NCBI RefSeq assembly: GCF_003253115.1
Contig: NZ_QEQF01000004.1
Location: 100,249 to 164,248, forward strand
Origin: Haemophilus_A paraphrohaemolyticus_A
GTDB taxonomy: Bacteria; Pseudomonadota; Gammaproteobacteria; Enterobacterales; Pasteurellaceae
DNA length: 64,000 bases
Reading direction: 5' to 3'
Part shown: positions 44,032 through 52,838 of the stretch, piece by piece
How positions within the stretch are numbered: the first letter of the stretch is position 1
Layout of the letters: every line of letters starts with the position of its first letter
The notes under the pieces: model-generated
Told to the model about the DNA's origin: nothing
Databases searched by the model: none
The model's input: only the letters and a program-made list of their open reading frames with translations
Translations under genes and position numbers: made by a program

Positions 44032-44153
44032 CATCTCCTACAAGCGGGAAGATTTCGTTAAAAAATCGTTAAAATGGCTAGACATTCCGTTCAAAGTCCT
44101 TACAATTCACGCCAGTTTATTTTTTTAATTTCTAAAATATTTCGGAGTATAAA

Positions 44154-45434
44154 ATGGAAAAAATCGTGATTGTCGGCGGTGGTGCTGGAGGTTTAGAACT
44201 GGCAACCTATTTAGGTAATAAATTAGGCAAAAAAAAGAAAGCAGAGGTGCTTTTGATCGACCGCAACGCAACCCACCTTTGGAAACCGTTATTACACGAA
44301 GTTGCAACAGGTTCTTTAGATGATGGTACAGACGCAGTGAGCTACCGTGCTCATGCGACTAACCACTATTTCCACTTCCAACAAGGCACGCTTACAGGTG
44401 TAAATCGTGAGCAAAAAGAGATTGTGTTAGAGCCGCTTTTAGACGAAAACGGTGAAGTGTTAGTTGCCGAGCGTCATATTGCATACGACAAATTAATTCT
44501 TGCCATTGGCAGTAAATCAAACGATTTCGGCACCAAAGGTGTGACAGAACACTGTATTTTCTTAGACAGCTCTGAGCAAGCAAAACACTTCCAAAAACGT
44601 ATGCTTGAGCTATTTTTACGCTTCTCACATAGCCAAGATAAAGATGTAAAAATCGCAATCGTGGGCGGTGGGGCAACAGGGATTGAACTTTCTGCCGAAC
44701 TTTACAACGCAGCTTCACACTTAAATGAATACGGTTTCGGTAAATTAAACCGTGCAAGCTTAAAAGTAGCACTTGTGGAAGCCGGCCCTCGCTTGATTCC
44801 TGCATTAACTGAAAAAGTGTCTGCTTCAGCTCTTTCAGAGTTACGCAAAGCAGGCGTCGATGTGCATTTGAACACAATGATCACAGAGGCAGTAGAAGAT
44901 GGTTTAATTACTAAAGATGGTGAAAAAATTGAAGCCGATTTAATGGTATGGGCAGCAGGCGTGAAAGCACCAGATTTCATCAAAGAGTTGGATTTTGAAA
45001 CTAACCGCTTAAACCAAATCGAAATCACCGATTTAATGCAAACCACGGTAGATAAAGATGTGTTCGTAATTGGCGACTGTGCTGCACTGATTCAAAACGG
45101 TAAACCAATTCCACCACGTGCACAAGCTGCTCACCAAATGGCAACTCAATGTGGTAAAAACATTGTGGCATTATTAGAAGGCAAAGAGATGAAACCGTTT
45201 AAATTTAACGACAAAGGTTCATTACTTTCATTCTCACATTTCGGCACGGTGGGTAACTTGATGGGTAACTTAATGAAAGGCGATATGTTTATTGAAGGTA
45301 AAATTGCACGACTTGCCTACCTTTCACTTTACCGTATGCACCAAGTTGCATTACACGGCTGGTTTAAAACAGGCTTGATTTTATTAGTAGGACAAATCAA
45401 CCGCTTCTTGCGCCCTTCAATGAAATTACACTAA
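44154..45434 (+). CDS. ndh: Type II NADH dehydrogenase
   Basis: Ndh passes electrons from NADH to quinone without pumping protons, at the inner face of the membrane. The 426-residue flavoprotein has the FAD motif VGGGAGGLELAT at the start and the NADH motif IVGGGATGIELSAE near residue 165. A further FAD segment (VFVIGDCA) is near 300. The C-terminus is amphipathic. CGGAGT serves as ribosome site. A shared terminator separates it from tyrS. Confidence 0.96.
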   Translation: MEKIVIVGGGAGGLELATYLGNKLGKKKKAEVLLIDRNATHLWKPLLHEVATGSLDDGTDAVSYRAHATNHYFHFQQGTLTGVNREQKEIVLEPLLDENGEVLVAERHIAYDKLILAIGSKSNDFGTKGVTEHCIFLDSSEQAKHFQKRMLELFLRFSHSQDKDVKIAIVGGGATGIELSAELYNAASHLNEYGFGKLNRASLKVALVEAGPRLIPALTEKVSASALSELRKAGVDVHLNTMITEAVEDGLITKDGEKIEADLMVWAAGVKAPDFIKELDFETNRLNQIEITDLMQTTVDKDVFVIGDCAALIQNGKPIPPRAQAAHQMATQCGKNIVALLEGKEMKPFKFNDKGSLLSFSHFGTVGNLMGNLMKGDMFIEGKIARLAYLSLYRMHQVALHGWFKTGLILLVGQINRFLRPSMKLH

Positions 45435-45457
45435 TGCCATAATAAATTACATAAAAT

Positions 45458-45478
45458 AGGCGAGATTAACTCTCGCCT
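45458..45478. terminator. Terminator between ndh and tyrS
   Basis: Eight-base arms AGGCGAGA / TCTCGCCT with a five-base loop, followed by TTTTTT on the plus strand, end ndh. Confidence 0.9.
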
Positions 45479-45488
45479 TTTTTCTTTC

Positions 45489-46679
45489 TTATTTCACCGT
45501 CACACGAGCAAATTTACGTTTACCCACTTGGTAAACAAAAGTGCCTTTTTGTGCGTTTTGGCGAACATCATCGACTTTCTCGCCATCAATTTTTACGCCA
45601 CCTTGTTGAGCAGAGCGGATGGCTTCAGAGGTTGATGGCACTAAGCCCGCCTCTTTTAATAAGGTTGCTAAACCAATTTCGCCTTCAAAGGTAAATTCAG
45701 GCATTTCATCTGGCATCGCTCCTTTTTGGAAGCGGTTAATAAATTCCTGTTCTGCAGCGTTTGCCGCATCTTCGTTGTGGAAACGTGCAATGATTTCTTT
45801 CGCAAGTAAAATCTTCACATCACGTGGGTTTTTGCCTGCTTCCACGTCCGCTTTTAATTGTGCGATTTCTGCAAGCGGTCGGAAAGAGAGTAAATTATAC
45901 CAATCCCACATTAACTCGTCAGAGATTGACATAATTTTTCCAAACATCTCGCTTGGAGCTTCGGTGACGCCGATGTAGTTCCCAAGCGATTTCGACATTT
46001 TTTTCTCGCCGTCTAAACCCACTAAAAGCGGTAAAGTCATCGCCACTTGCGGCTTTTGACCCGCTGATTTTTGTAATTCACGACCGATCAACAAGTTGAA
46101 GGTTTGGTCTGTACCGCCGAGTTCCACATCGGCTTCTAATGCTACCGAGTCGTGACCTTGCAATAATGGGTAAATGAACTCGTGGATCGCGATAGATTGT
46201 TGGTTTGCAAAGCGTTTTTTGAAGTCATCACGCTCAAGCATACGTGCAACGGTGTAGTTTGACGCTAAACGAATCATACCCACCGTGCCGAGTTCGCCCA
46301 ACCATTCTGAGTTAAATACGATACGCGTTTTTTGCGGATCTAAAATTTTGAAAATCTGCTCTTTATAGGTTTCTGCGTTGCGTAATACATCTTCACGAGA
46401 AAGCGGCGGACGGGTGGCATTTTTGCCTGATGGATCGCCCACCGTTGCGGTAAAGTCACCAATTAAGAAAATCACTTCGTGTCCAAAATTTTGGAATTGA
46501 CGTAGTTTATTTAACACCACCGTGTGACCTAAATGAATATCGGGTGCTGTTGGGTCTGCACCTAGTTTTACACGTAATGGACGGTTTTCTTTAAGTTTTT
46601 CGATTAAATCGGCTTCGGAGTAAATATCTTCTACACCACGCTTAAGCTCGGCAAGAATCGTTTCGATTGATTGGCTCAT
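45489..46679 (-). CDS. tyrS: Tyrosyl-tRNA synthetase
   Basis: TyrS charges tRNA-Tyr. The 396-residue class I synthetase has the HIGH-type motif in PDIHLGHT, KMSKS in KKMSKSLGN and a C-terminal S4-like RNA-binding segment (GGVKIDGEKVDD). It belongs to the TyrS type found in Haemophilus, Pasteurella and Pseudomonas rather than the E. coli type. The ribosome site is AAGGAATA. Confidence 0.97.
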   Translation of the reverse strand: MSQSIETILAELKRGVEDIYSEADLIEKLKENRPLRVKLGADPTAPDIHLGHTVVLNKLRQFQNFGHEVIFLIGDFTATVGDPSGKNATRPPLSREDVLRNAETYKEQIFKILDPQKTRIVFNSEWLGELGTVGMIRLASNYTVARMLERDDFKKRFANQQSIAIHEFIYPLLQGHDSVALEADVELGGTDQTFNLLIGRELQKSAGQKPQVAMTLPLLVGLDGEKKMSKSLGNYIGVTEAPSEMFGKIMSISDELMWDWYNLLSFRPLAEIAQLKADVEAGKNPRDVKILLAKEIIARFHNEDAANAAEQEFINRFQKGAMPDEMPEFTFEGEIGLATLLKEAGLVPSTSEAIRSAQQGGVKIDGEKVDDVRQNAQKGTFVYQVGKRKFARVTVK

Positions 46680-46739
46680 AATATTCCTTAAAATAGGCTG
46701 AAAAATGGCTCTATTATAGCGTTTTTGAAAAAAAAGTGA

Positions 46740-46812
46740 AAAAAAACGCCGTATTTTGTGGGGGAATACGGCGCAAAGAGTTGGAGTGATTACCTATTAT
46801 TATTTGGAATTT
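46740..46812 (-). ncRNA. Candidate Fur-regulated small RNA (about 73 nt)
   Basis: On the minus strand a promoter overlapped by a Fur box is followed, about 40 bases later, by a classic terminator: CGCCGTATT / AATACGGCG with a C-rich nine-base loop and eight Ts (46739-46773). The unit holds no reading frame and ends just before the tyrS leader. Between them lies an unpaired CACTCCAACTCTTTG stretch suitable for target pairing. This is the layout of RyhB-type iron-sparing sRNAs; in Haemophilus an analogous sRNA is HrrF, whose sequence I cannot compare here. Confidence 0.65.
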
Positions 46813-46818
46813 TTATAA

Positions 46819-46847
46819 ATAATAATGATTATCATCAAAGAGATCAA
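46819..46847 (-). promoter_or_regulatory. Fur box overlapping a sigma-70 promoter
   Basis: TTGATC (-35, 46842-46847) and TATTAT (-10, 46819-46824) are 17 bases apart on the minus strand. The spacer contains TTTGATGATAATCATTATT (46821-46839), matching the Fur consensus GATAATGATAATCATTATC at 15 of 19 positions. Repression by Fur with iron would be direct. Confidence 0.75.
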
Positions 46848-46889
46848 GTGATTTCTAAATAAAAATAATTCTCAACTAACTGATAGGAT

Positions 46890-46925
46890 AAAAAACGAAC
46901 AACCTTTTACTTTCGAAGGCCGTTC
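46890..46925 (-). terminator. Second minus-strand terminator in the tyrS-cpdA gap
   Basis: Ten-base arms GAACGGCCTT / AAGGTTGTTC (two G-U pairs) are followed by G and six Ts on the minus strand. No gene lies between it and cpdA, which faces away, so a further short transcript starting around 46,990 may end here. Confidence 0.55.
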
Positions 46926-47036
46926 ACATTGCAAAATGAAAAAAAAATCCAACATACTTCTCATTTTTGAAAATTGGTTGCTGATCTTCGTTGCATAAAT
47001 CAGTAAAGTATCGCCATCAATTTAGGGAATTATAAA

Positions 47037-47876
47037 ATGAATACTTTTTATCCACTTGAGCCAAAGAAGTCGGTCATAAAATTACTCCAAATCACCGACC
47101 CACATCTTTTCTCAGATACGACAAAAGATCTACTCGGCGTGAATACTTACGCAAGTTTTCAAGCTGTATTAGATGAAATCCAAGCGGAAATACAAACACA
47201 AGCAGTTGATTTTGACGCCATTTTAGCAACGGGCGATTTAATCCAAGATCATGAATTTGAAGGCTATTTGCATTTTGCTGAGATGATTCAACCGCTTGCA
47301 AAGCCCCTATTTTGGTTGGAAGGCAATCACGACCAACAACCACAAATGAGCTTGCAGTTGGGCAAATTCGATTATATTCGCCCTGAAAAACAGATTTTTG
47401 CAGGCGAGCATTGGCAGATTTTGATGCTCAATAGTCAAGTGGCTTCTGCTCCAAATGGTTTTTTATCTAAAGGGCAATTGGCGTGGCTTAATCAAAAGTT
47501 GAGCGAAAATCCTGAACGCTTTACGCTGGTGGTTTTACATCACAATATTTTATTTACCAATTCAGCGTGGCTGGATCAACACAGTCTTAAAAATAGTGAT
47601 ACATTGGCAGAAATTTTAGCACTTTACCCGAACGTAAAAGCGATTTTACACGGGCATATTCATCAAGAAGTAGATGCGATTTGGAATGGTATCCGCATTC
47701 TTTCCACGCCTTCCACTTGTATTCAATTTAAGCCAAATTGCGATGATTTTACCTTAGATAATCTCCCACAGGGTTGGCGAGAACTTTCCTTGTTTGAGGA
47801 TGGACACATTGAAACGGAAGTCAAGCGGTTAAAAACGCAAGCATTTTTACCAAATTTTGATTCGCGAGGTTATTAA
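47037..47876 (+). CDS. cpdA: 3',5'-cyclic-AMP phosphodiesterase
   Basis: CpdA (Icc) hydrolyses cAMP and so tunes CRP activity. The 279-residue calcineurin-type metallophosphatase has ITDPHLF, GDLIQDHE, GNHDQQ and HGHIHQE, the full metal-binding set. In E. coli it is in an operon with nudF; here cpdA and nudF converge, separated by 14 bases. cAMP also governs competence and mgl in this organism type. Confidence 0.94.
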   Translation: MNTFYPLEPKKSVIKLLQITDPHLFSDTTKDLLGVNTYASFQAVLDEIQAEIQTQAVDFDAILATGDLIQDHEFEGYLHFAEMIQPLAKPLFWLEGNHDQQPQMSLQLGKFDYIRPEKQIFAGEHWQILMLNSQVASAPNGFLSKGQLAWLNQKLSENPERFTLVVLHHNILFTNSAWLDQHSLKNSDTLAEILALYPNVKAILHGHIHQEVDAIWNGIRILSTPSTCIQFKPNCDDFTLDNLPQGWRELSLFEDGHIETEVKRLKTQAFLPNFDSRGY

Positions 47877-47890
47877 CCGCTTTAGGATTT

Positions 47891-48511
47891 TTATTGATAT
47901 CTCTTATAATTCAGTTCTAACCACTGTAAGCCAATGACTGCGATCACGTTATCGATTTTTCCCTCAACAACCCATTGGTAGGCTTGGGTTCTAGGAACTA
48001 CGTGTACTAAAATATCTTCGTTTTCTTCTTCCAAACCATGGATTGAACCGTTGCCGACTTGGGTACTGTCGATTAAACCAAGGAAAAGATGCAAACGTTC
48101 GAATTGTCCACCTGGGCTGTCCCAAACACTTAAGGCGTGTTCGACCTCTTTGACTTCAATCCCTGCTTCTTCAAAGGCTTCACGTTTGGCAACTTCAGCT
48201 GGGTTCTCTTCGCCTTTATCCACCATTCCTGCCACTAATTCGAGCAGCCACGGGGTTTGGTCTGAATGTTTTTGATATGCACCAATGCGAACTTGCTCAA
48301 CCAACACCACATTATCCAATTTTGGATCGTAAGCAATCAGTGCTGCGGCTTCGCCTTTAACAAGTAATTCTCGCACCACTTCGCCGCTGAATTTGCCTGA
48401 AAAAAGTTTATGGCGGAAATGGATTCTCTTCAACTCAAAATGTCCTTTATAGACAGTCTCTTCCTTAATAATTTCGAGGTCTTTTTGACCAAATTGTAAG
48501 ATATTACTCAT
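47891..48511 (-). CDS. nudF: ADP-ribose pyrophosphatase
   Basis: NudF hydrolyses ADP-ribose to AMP and ribose-5-phosphate. From ATG 48511 the protein has 206 residues with the Nudix box GMVDKGEENPAEVAKREA continuing FEEAGIEV (about residues 95-120). An AAGGAATATC ribosome site supports this start; a longer frame from 48577 is not supported. It overlaps the upstream phosphopantetheinyl transferase stop by eight bases (ATGAGTAA), indicating coupling. Confidence 0.93.
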   Translation of the reverse strand: MSNILQFGQKDLEIIKEETVYKGHFELKRIHFRHKLFSGKFSGEVVRELLVKGEAAALIAYDPKLDNVVLVEQVRIGAYQKHSDQTPWLLELVAGMVDKGEENPAEVAKREAFEEAGIEVKEVEHALSVWDSPGGQFERLHLFLGLIDSTQVGNGSIHGLEEENEDILVHVVPRTQAYQWVVEGKIDNVIAVIGLQWLELNYKRYQ

Positions 48512-49238
48512 ACGATATTCCTTCATTGACTGAATAAACAAGCGGTTGAAATGTGCAGTTTTTTTGCAAACCGCCATTTTTCCATTCCCATAAATCTAGC
48601 TGGTATTTGTTGCAAAATCCAAAGAAATAGGCAAGAAAAAACGGGAATTGATGATAAAAATGCAAAATACCTTGCGGGCAATGCTGGCTTTTAATCGTTT
48701 TCTTATTAGGGCGGTGGGTAACTTCAGAGAGTTTAATAATCCCCACGCCTTGCGATTTTAGCACCGCTTCACGTAAACACCAGCTTAAATAAAAGCGTTC
48801 GGCTAAATTCGTTAAAACCTGCGGTTTTTCAAGTAACTGTTCCACCTCAATTGCATCGGCATAATGGCGAATAAGCGGTTCAAAACGGCGAATTTTTTGC
48901 GGATGCTCTAAATCAATACCGACTACTGGGCTTCGTTCTCCACCTGCTGATTTCGCAAAAATAATGGCGACATAATCGCCCGAATGTGTGATGTTAAAAT
49001 CAATCTCTTGCTGTGCGAAATAAGGGCGACCATTTTTTGCTCTCTGAATCTGTTCGGCTAAATTTGGATTAAAATTGTGCTTTTTGAGCAATGTTTTCAG
49101 CAGGAATTTTGCCATTCGTCGGCTTTTCCAACGCTTTAGCTGGTGTTCGGTTAAATGTTCAGGTGGTGAAAATGGTTCGGCAATAGATTCATCATTGTGA
49201 GCGAATACCACATCAATATTGCAAATCTTGCCCATCAT
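48504..49238 (-). CDS. 4'-phosphopantetheinyl transferase superfamily protein
   Basis: The protein (244 residues from ATG 49238) transfers 4'-phosphopantetheine from CoA to a carrier-protein serine. It has VVGIDLEH with the metal-binding aspartate (about residue 105) and FYLSWCLREAVLK, the W-x-x-K-E-A motif with arginine in place of the usual lysine. Small Sfp/AcpT-type members like this are found in Haemophilus, where the carrier is not defined. Starts at 49238 or 49235 are both possible. It follows the EamA gene directly. Confidence 0.85.
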   Translation of the reverse strand: MMGKICNIDVVFAHNDESIAEPFSPPEHLTEHQLKRWKSRRMAKFLLKTLLKKHNFNPNLAEQIQRAKNGRPYFAQQEIDFNITHSGDYVAIIFAKSAGGERSPVVGIDLEHPQKIRRFEPLIRHYADAIEVEQLLEKPQVLTNLAERFYLSWCLREAVLKSQGVGIIKLSEVTHRPNKKTIKSQHCPQGILHFYHQFPFFLAYFFGFCNKYQLDLWEWKNGGLQKNCTFQPLVYSVNEGISYE

Positions 49239-49239
49239 T

Positions 49240-49668
49240 CTACCGCTTGAAAGCAAGTGTTAAAACGCCTGCAACTACTAAGCCGATGCCTAGCCACTCT
49301 TGTTGGCTTGGGCGTTCGCCTAAAAACAGAAAAGCAAAAACAGCAACCAGTGCAAGGCTCAATTTATCAATCGGGGCGACTTGTGAGGCGTTGCCCATTT
49401 GCAAGGCTTTGAAATAAGCCAACCACGATGCTCCCGTTGCCAAGCCTGAGAGGATTAAAAATAGCCAGTTTTTACCGTTGAGCGAGCTAAGTGGCTGCCA
49501 TTTGTTGGTGTAGGTTAAAAAAAGAATAAGAGCAAGAATGATAACGATGGTGCGAATAAAAGTTGCAAAATCGGAATTGACGCCTTGTAAACCTATTTTG
49601 GCAAAAATTGCGGTGAGTGAGGCAAAAACTGCCGAGGCGAGTGCCCAATAAAGCCAGTGATTTGACAT
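49240..49668 (-). CDS. Single-domain EamA-family transporter
   Basis: The 142-residue protein has four or five hydrophobic segments and one EamA domain (AIFAKIGLQGVNSDFATFIRT, FKALQMGNASQVAPIDKLS, LFLGERPSQQEWLG). Most EamA transporters have two such domains; half-size members act as dimers. The substrate is unknown. It ends one base before the phosphopantetheinyl transferase start, forming an EamA-PPTase-nudF operon. Confidence 0.88.
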   Translation of the reverse strand: MSNHWLYWALASAVFASLTAIFAKIGLQGVNSDFATFIRTIVIILALILFLTYTNKWQPLSSLNGKNWLFLILSGLATGASWLAYFKALQMGNASQVAPIDKLSLALVAVFAFLFLGERPSQQEWLGIGLVVAGVLTLAFKR

Positions 49669-49706
49669 AAATAAATTTCTTTTAGTTTGATATTTTCGAT
49701 AGACGA

Positions 49707-49733
49707 TATTTTATCAAAATTATGGATAAAATA
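49707..49733. promoter_or_regulatory. Inverted repeat upstream of nhaA
   Basis: Perfect nine-base arms TATTTTATC / GATAAAATA with a nine-base loop sit between the divergent EamA and nhaA genes. It may be an operator; no regulator gene is adjacent. Confidence 0.35.
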
Positions 49734-49851
49734 ACTTTTCTTTTATGATAAAAAAATGTTATAAGATAATGGAATAAGTGTGCAAGCGGTCAATTTTACC
49801 GTTTGTGTTGCAGTTTTGTTTTCCGATGTTTTTTGCCAATATAAGGAGTGA

Positions 49852-51036
49852 ATGATGATTAGGCAAATTAAGAATTTCCTTAAACTTGAATCTTCAGGCG
49901 GTATTCTGCTTTTTACTGCGGCTATTTTAGCGATTATTTGTGCCAACACGAGCGTACAATCTGTCTATTTTGATTTTTTGCAAACCCAAGTGGTGTTGAA
50001 GGTTGGGGCTTTTGCGATTGATAAACCACTTTTAATGTGGATTAATGACGGCTTTATGGCGGTCTTTTTCGTGTTAGTGGGGCTTGAAGTCAAACGAGAA
50101 ATGTTTGAAGGCTCGCTTTCAAGCGTGCGTAAAGCTTCTCTTCCCGCCTTTGCCGCATTTGGTGGAATGATTGTGCCTGCGTTGATTTACTATTTTATCA
50201 ATCATCATGATCCTGAACTTGTTCGTGGTTGGGCAATTCCAATGGCGACGGATATTGCTTTTGCATTAGGTATTGTCGCATTACTCAGTAAGCAAGTGCC
50301 ATTACCATTAAAAATGTTCTTGCTTGCGTTAGCAATTATTGATGATATTGGTGCTATTGTGGTAATTGCTATTTTCTTCTCACATGAAATGAGTACGCCT
50401 GCGTTAATTGTGGCGAGTCTTGCGATTATTACGTTATTCACGATGAACCGTTATAAAGTGGTGAGTATGATTCACTACTTAATCGTCGGCTCAATTTTAT
50501 GGGCATCTGTGCTGAAATCAGGCGTACATGCGACATTGGCTGGTGTAATCATTGGTTTTGCAATCCCTCTACGAGGTAAAAATGGTGAAACACCTCTTTA
50601 CCACTTAGAACATATTTTAGCCCCTTGGTGTTCATTTGTGATTCTACCGCTCTTCGCATTTGCCAATGCAGGCGTTTCATTTGATGGTATGAGCTTAGAA
50701 AAATTGACTTCACCCGTGCCACTAGGTATCGCATTTGGTTTGTTTATTGGTAAACCAGTTGGTGTATTCTTATTCAGTTATGTTGCAGTGTTGTTTCGCC
50801 TTGCAGGTTTACCACAAGGGGTCAATTTCAAACAGATTTTTGCGATTGCGGTGCTTTGCGGTATTGGCTTCACGATGTCTGTTTTTATCGCAGGCTTAGC
50901 TTTCGGTGCGGATAATAATAGCAACAATATGCTTCCATTAGCTCAATTAGGTATCTTAATTGGAACGAATTTATCGGCAGTTTTGGGCTATATTCTATTG
51001 AAAGCTACCACGAATAAGAATAAAGTAACGGCTTAA
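49852..51036 (+). CDS. nhaA: Na+/H+ antiporter NhaA
   Basis: NhaA exchanges two protons for one sodium ion and protects against salt and alkali. The 394-residue protein has about 12 membrane segments, and the paired aspartates of the ion-binding site lie in AIIDDIGAIVV (about residue 163). Starts at 49852 and 49855 (ATGATG) both fit; AAGGAGTG lies just before. It is monocistronic, followed by a palindromic repeat element. Confidence 0.96.
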   Translation: MMIRQIKNFLKLESSGGILLFTAAILAIICANTSVQSVYFDFLQTQVVLKVGAFAIDKPLLMWINDGFMAVFFVLVGLEVKREMFEGSLSSVRKASLPAFAAFGGMIVPALIYYFINHHDPELVRGWAIPMATDIAFALGIVALLSKQVPLPLKMFLLALAIIDDIGAIVVIAIFFSHEMSTPALIVASLAIITLFTMNRYKVVSMIHYLIVGSILWASVLKSGVHATLAGVIIGFAIPLRGKNGETPLYHLEHILAPWCSFVILPLFAFANAGVSFDGMSLEKLTSPVPLGIAFGLFIGKPVGVFLFSYVAVLFRLAGLPQGVNFKQIFAIAVLCGIGFTMSVFIAGLAFGADNNSNNMLPLAQLGILIGTNLSAVLGYILLKATTNKNKVTA

Positions 51037-51042
51037 TGATTG

Positions 51043-51195
51043 CCCTCGCTCCTTGTGGGAGAGGGATAATTTCGATGTGTTCAGCATTGAAATTTGGAAG
51101 AGAGGTAAGCGGTCATTTTTGACCGCTTTTTTGCCACCTCTCTCTGGCAAAATTACTCAATGCAATTTTCCCTGTCTCTCCCAAGAGGGGAGAGA
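51043..51195. repeat. ~155-bp palindromic repeat element, copy B
   Basis: It begins CCCTCGCTCCTTGTGGGAGAGGG and ends in CTCTCCCAAGAGGGGAGAGAG. It has the same order of landmarks as copy A at 37.5 kb: AATTTCG, TTCAG, a GAGAGGTAAGC block, then facing uptake cores. It separates nhaA from the phosphoethanolamine transferase gene. Confidence 0.7.
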
Positions 51196-51223
51196 GTAAA
51201 CGTTTTTCTTATCTATTCGTATT

Positions 51224-52774
51224 ATGAAATTCACTAATCTTTCTAAACCTACAGCACTGATATTAATTCTTGCAATTACCCTACTCAGCAGCTATTTCCT
51301 CCTCATCGGCTCAGGAATGTTCCCAGAACCTGATTTCGGGCAAATTCTGCTGACCAGCGTACTGATTATTTTCCTCAGCTCTAGCAAAAAAGGCTTCTAT
51401 TTTTTACTGCTTCCGCTAGCAATCATTCACGCAATTTATACGCCAACGGGCTTAAATTTTGGGGCACCAAGTTACCAGTATATCGCCTCAATTTTTGCTA
51501 CGGATTTGCTTGAAACTAAAGAGTTTTTACAGCAAATGCCAATCAGCAGCTACCTCATCGCACTTGCGATTCCTTTGCTTATCTGGTTGCAATATAAAAT
51601 CCGTGTGAACGCAGGTATTCAATTTCAACGTAACCGTACCCTCGTAGCACTTTCTGGCTTGCTCTTTGCTTATTATTTACCGATTTCTGAACCACTTAAA
51701 CAAGCGATCGATTCTGCGGTAAAAATTACCAAAGAGATGCACACGCTTAAAGAGATGGCAAAAGCGAATAATTGGGGCAGTTCAACGCTCGAAAATTCGA
51801 AATATGATGATTATGTGATTGTATTAGGCGAAAGTGCTCGCAAAGACTACCACCACGCCTACGGCTACCCTGTGGAAAACACCCCTTTTATGTCGAGTGC
51901 GAATGGTACGTTGATTGACGGAATGACCTCCGCAGGTACAAACACCATCGCGTCATTGCGTTTAATGCTTACGTTGCCAAACAAAAAAAGTTGGGAACCA
52001 CACTATGATTTGAGCTTGCTTGACCTCGTAAAATCCGCAGGCGTAAAAACCTATTGGATTTCTAATCAAGGCTTTTTAGGCGAATATGACACGCCAATTT
52101 CCTCTCTTGCCTCCAAAGCGGATGAAACCATTTTCCTCAAAAATGGCGGTAGCTTTAACTCTACCAATTACAGCGACTTTGACCTCTTGCCGAAATTCGC
52201 TCAAGTGTTAGAAGCCCCCACACAAGGCAAACGCTTTATCGTATTACACCTTTACGGCTCACATCCATTAGCTTGCGACCGTGTGGAAGATTACCCGAAA
52301 ATCTTTAAAGAAGGCGAAATCAAATCACAGTATGACTATTTGAATTGCTACATTTCATCCATCAAGAAAACCGATGATTTCTTAAAACGTACCTATGAAG
52401 AATTGAAGGCAAATGAACAAAAAACGCAGCGTTCATTCTCAATGATTTATTTTTCCGACCACGGTTTATGTCACCAAACTAACGAAAAAGATGGAGCAAT
52501 TTTGTTCAACCAAAACTGCCACAGCCAGTTACACCATAATATTCCGCTATTTAAAATTTCGTCCGACGATACTGAACGCCACGAATATAAGGTGTTCAAA
52601 TCAGGCTTAAACTTTTTAGAAGGCATCGCTCACTGGGTGGGGATTCAAAATCCAAAACTTGGCAAGGAAGATCTGTTTTCAAACCAAGCAGATAAAGACG
52701 ACTATGGTTTGCAAAAACAGATTAAAGAGAAATATCGTAAAGATGCAGATCCTGCACTGGATGTGAGAAAATAA
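51224..52774 (+). CDS. Phosphoethanolamine transferase (sulfatase fold)
   Basis: The 516-residue protein has five N-terminal transmembrane helices and a periplasmic alkaline-phosphatase-like domain from about residue 195. That domain has the metal motif LGESARKDYHHAYGY, the likely threonine nucleophile in AGTNTIAS, and YFSDHGL. It resembles EptA/CptA/Lpt6-type enzymes that decorate lipid A, core or heptose with phosphoethanolamine. The exact acceptor cannot be told. It stands alone, between a repeat element and a strong terminator. Confidence 0.88.
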   Translation: MKFTNLSKPTALILILAITLLSSYFLLIGSGMFPEPDFGQILLTSVLIIFLSSSKKGFYFLLLPLAIIHAIYTPTGLNFGAPSYQYIASIFATDLLETKEFLQQMPISSYLIALAIPLLIWLQYKIRVNAGIQFQRNRTLVALSGLLFAYYLPISEPLKQAIDSAVKITKEMHTLKEMAKANNWGSSTLENSKYDDYVIVLGESARKDYHHAYGYPVENTPFMSSANGTLIDGMTSAGTNTIASLRLMLTLPNKKSWEPHYDLSLLDLVKSAGVKTYWISNQGFLGEYDTPISSLASKADETIFLKNGGSFNSTNYSDFDLLPKFAQVLEAPTQGKRFIVLHLYGSHPLACDRVEDYPKIFKEGEIKSQYDYLNCYISSIKKTDDFLKRTYEELKANEQKTQRSFSMIYFSDHGLCHQTNEKDGAILFNQNCHSQLHHNIPLFKISSDDTERHEYKVFKSGLNFLEGIAHWVGIQNPKLGKEDLFSNQADKDDYGLQKQIKEKYRKDADPALDVRK

Positions 52775-52789
52775 ATAATTTATATAAGA

Positions 52790-52821
52790 TTACCCTCTAA
52801 AGCAAAATCTTTAGAGGGTAA
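52790..52821. terminator. Terminator after the phosphoethanolamine transferase
   Basis: Perfect 13-base arms TTACCCTCTAAAG / CTTTAGAGGGTAA with a six-base loop are followed by TTTATTTC. It also serves the convergent small gene. Confidence 0.88.
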
Positions 52822-52838
52822 TTTATTTCAAAATCTTA

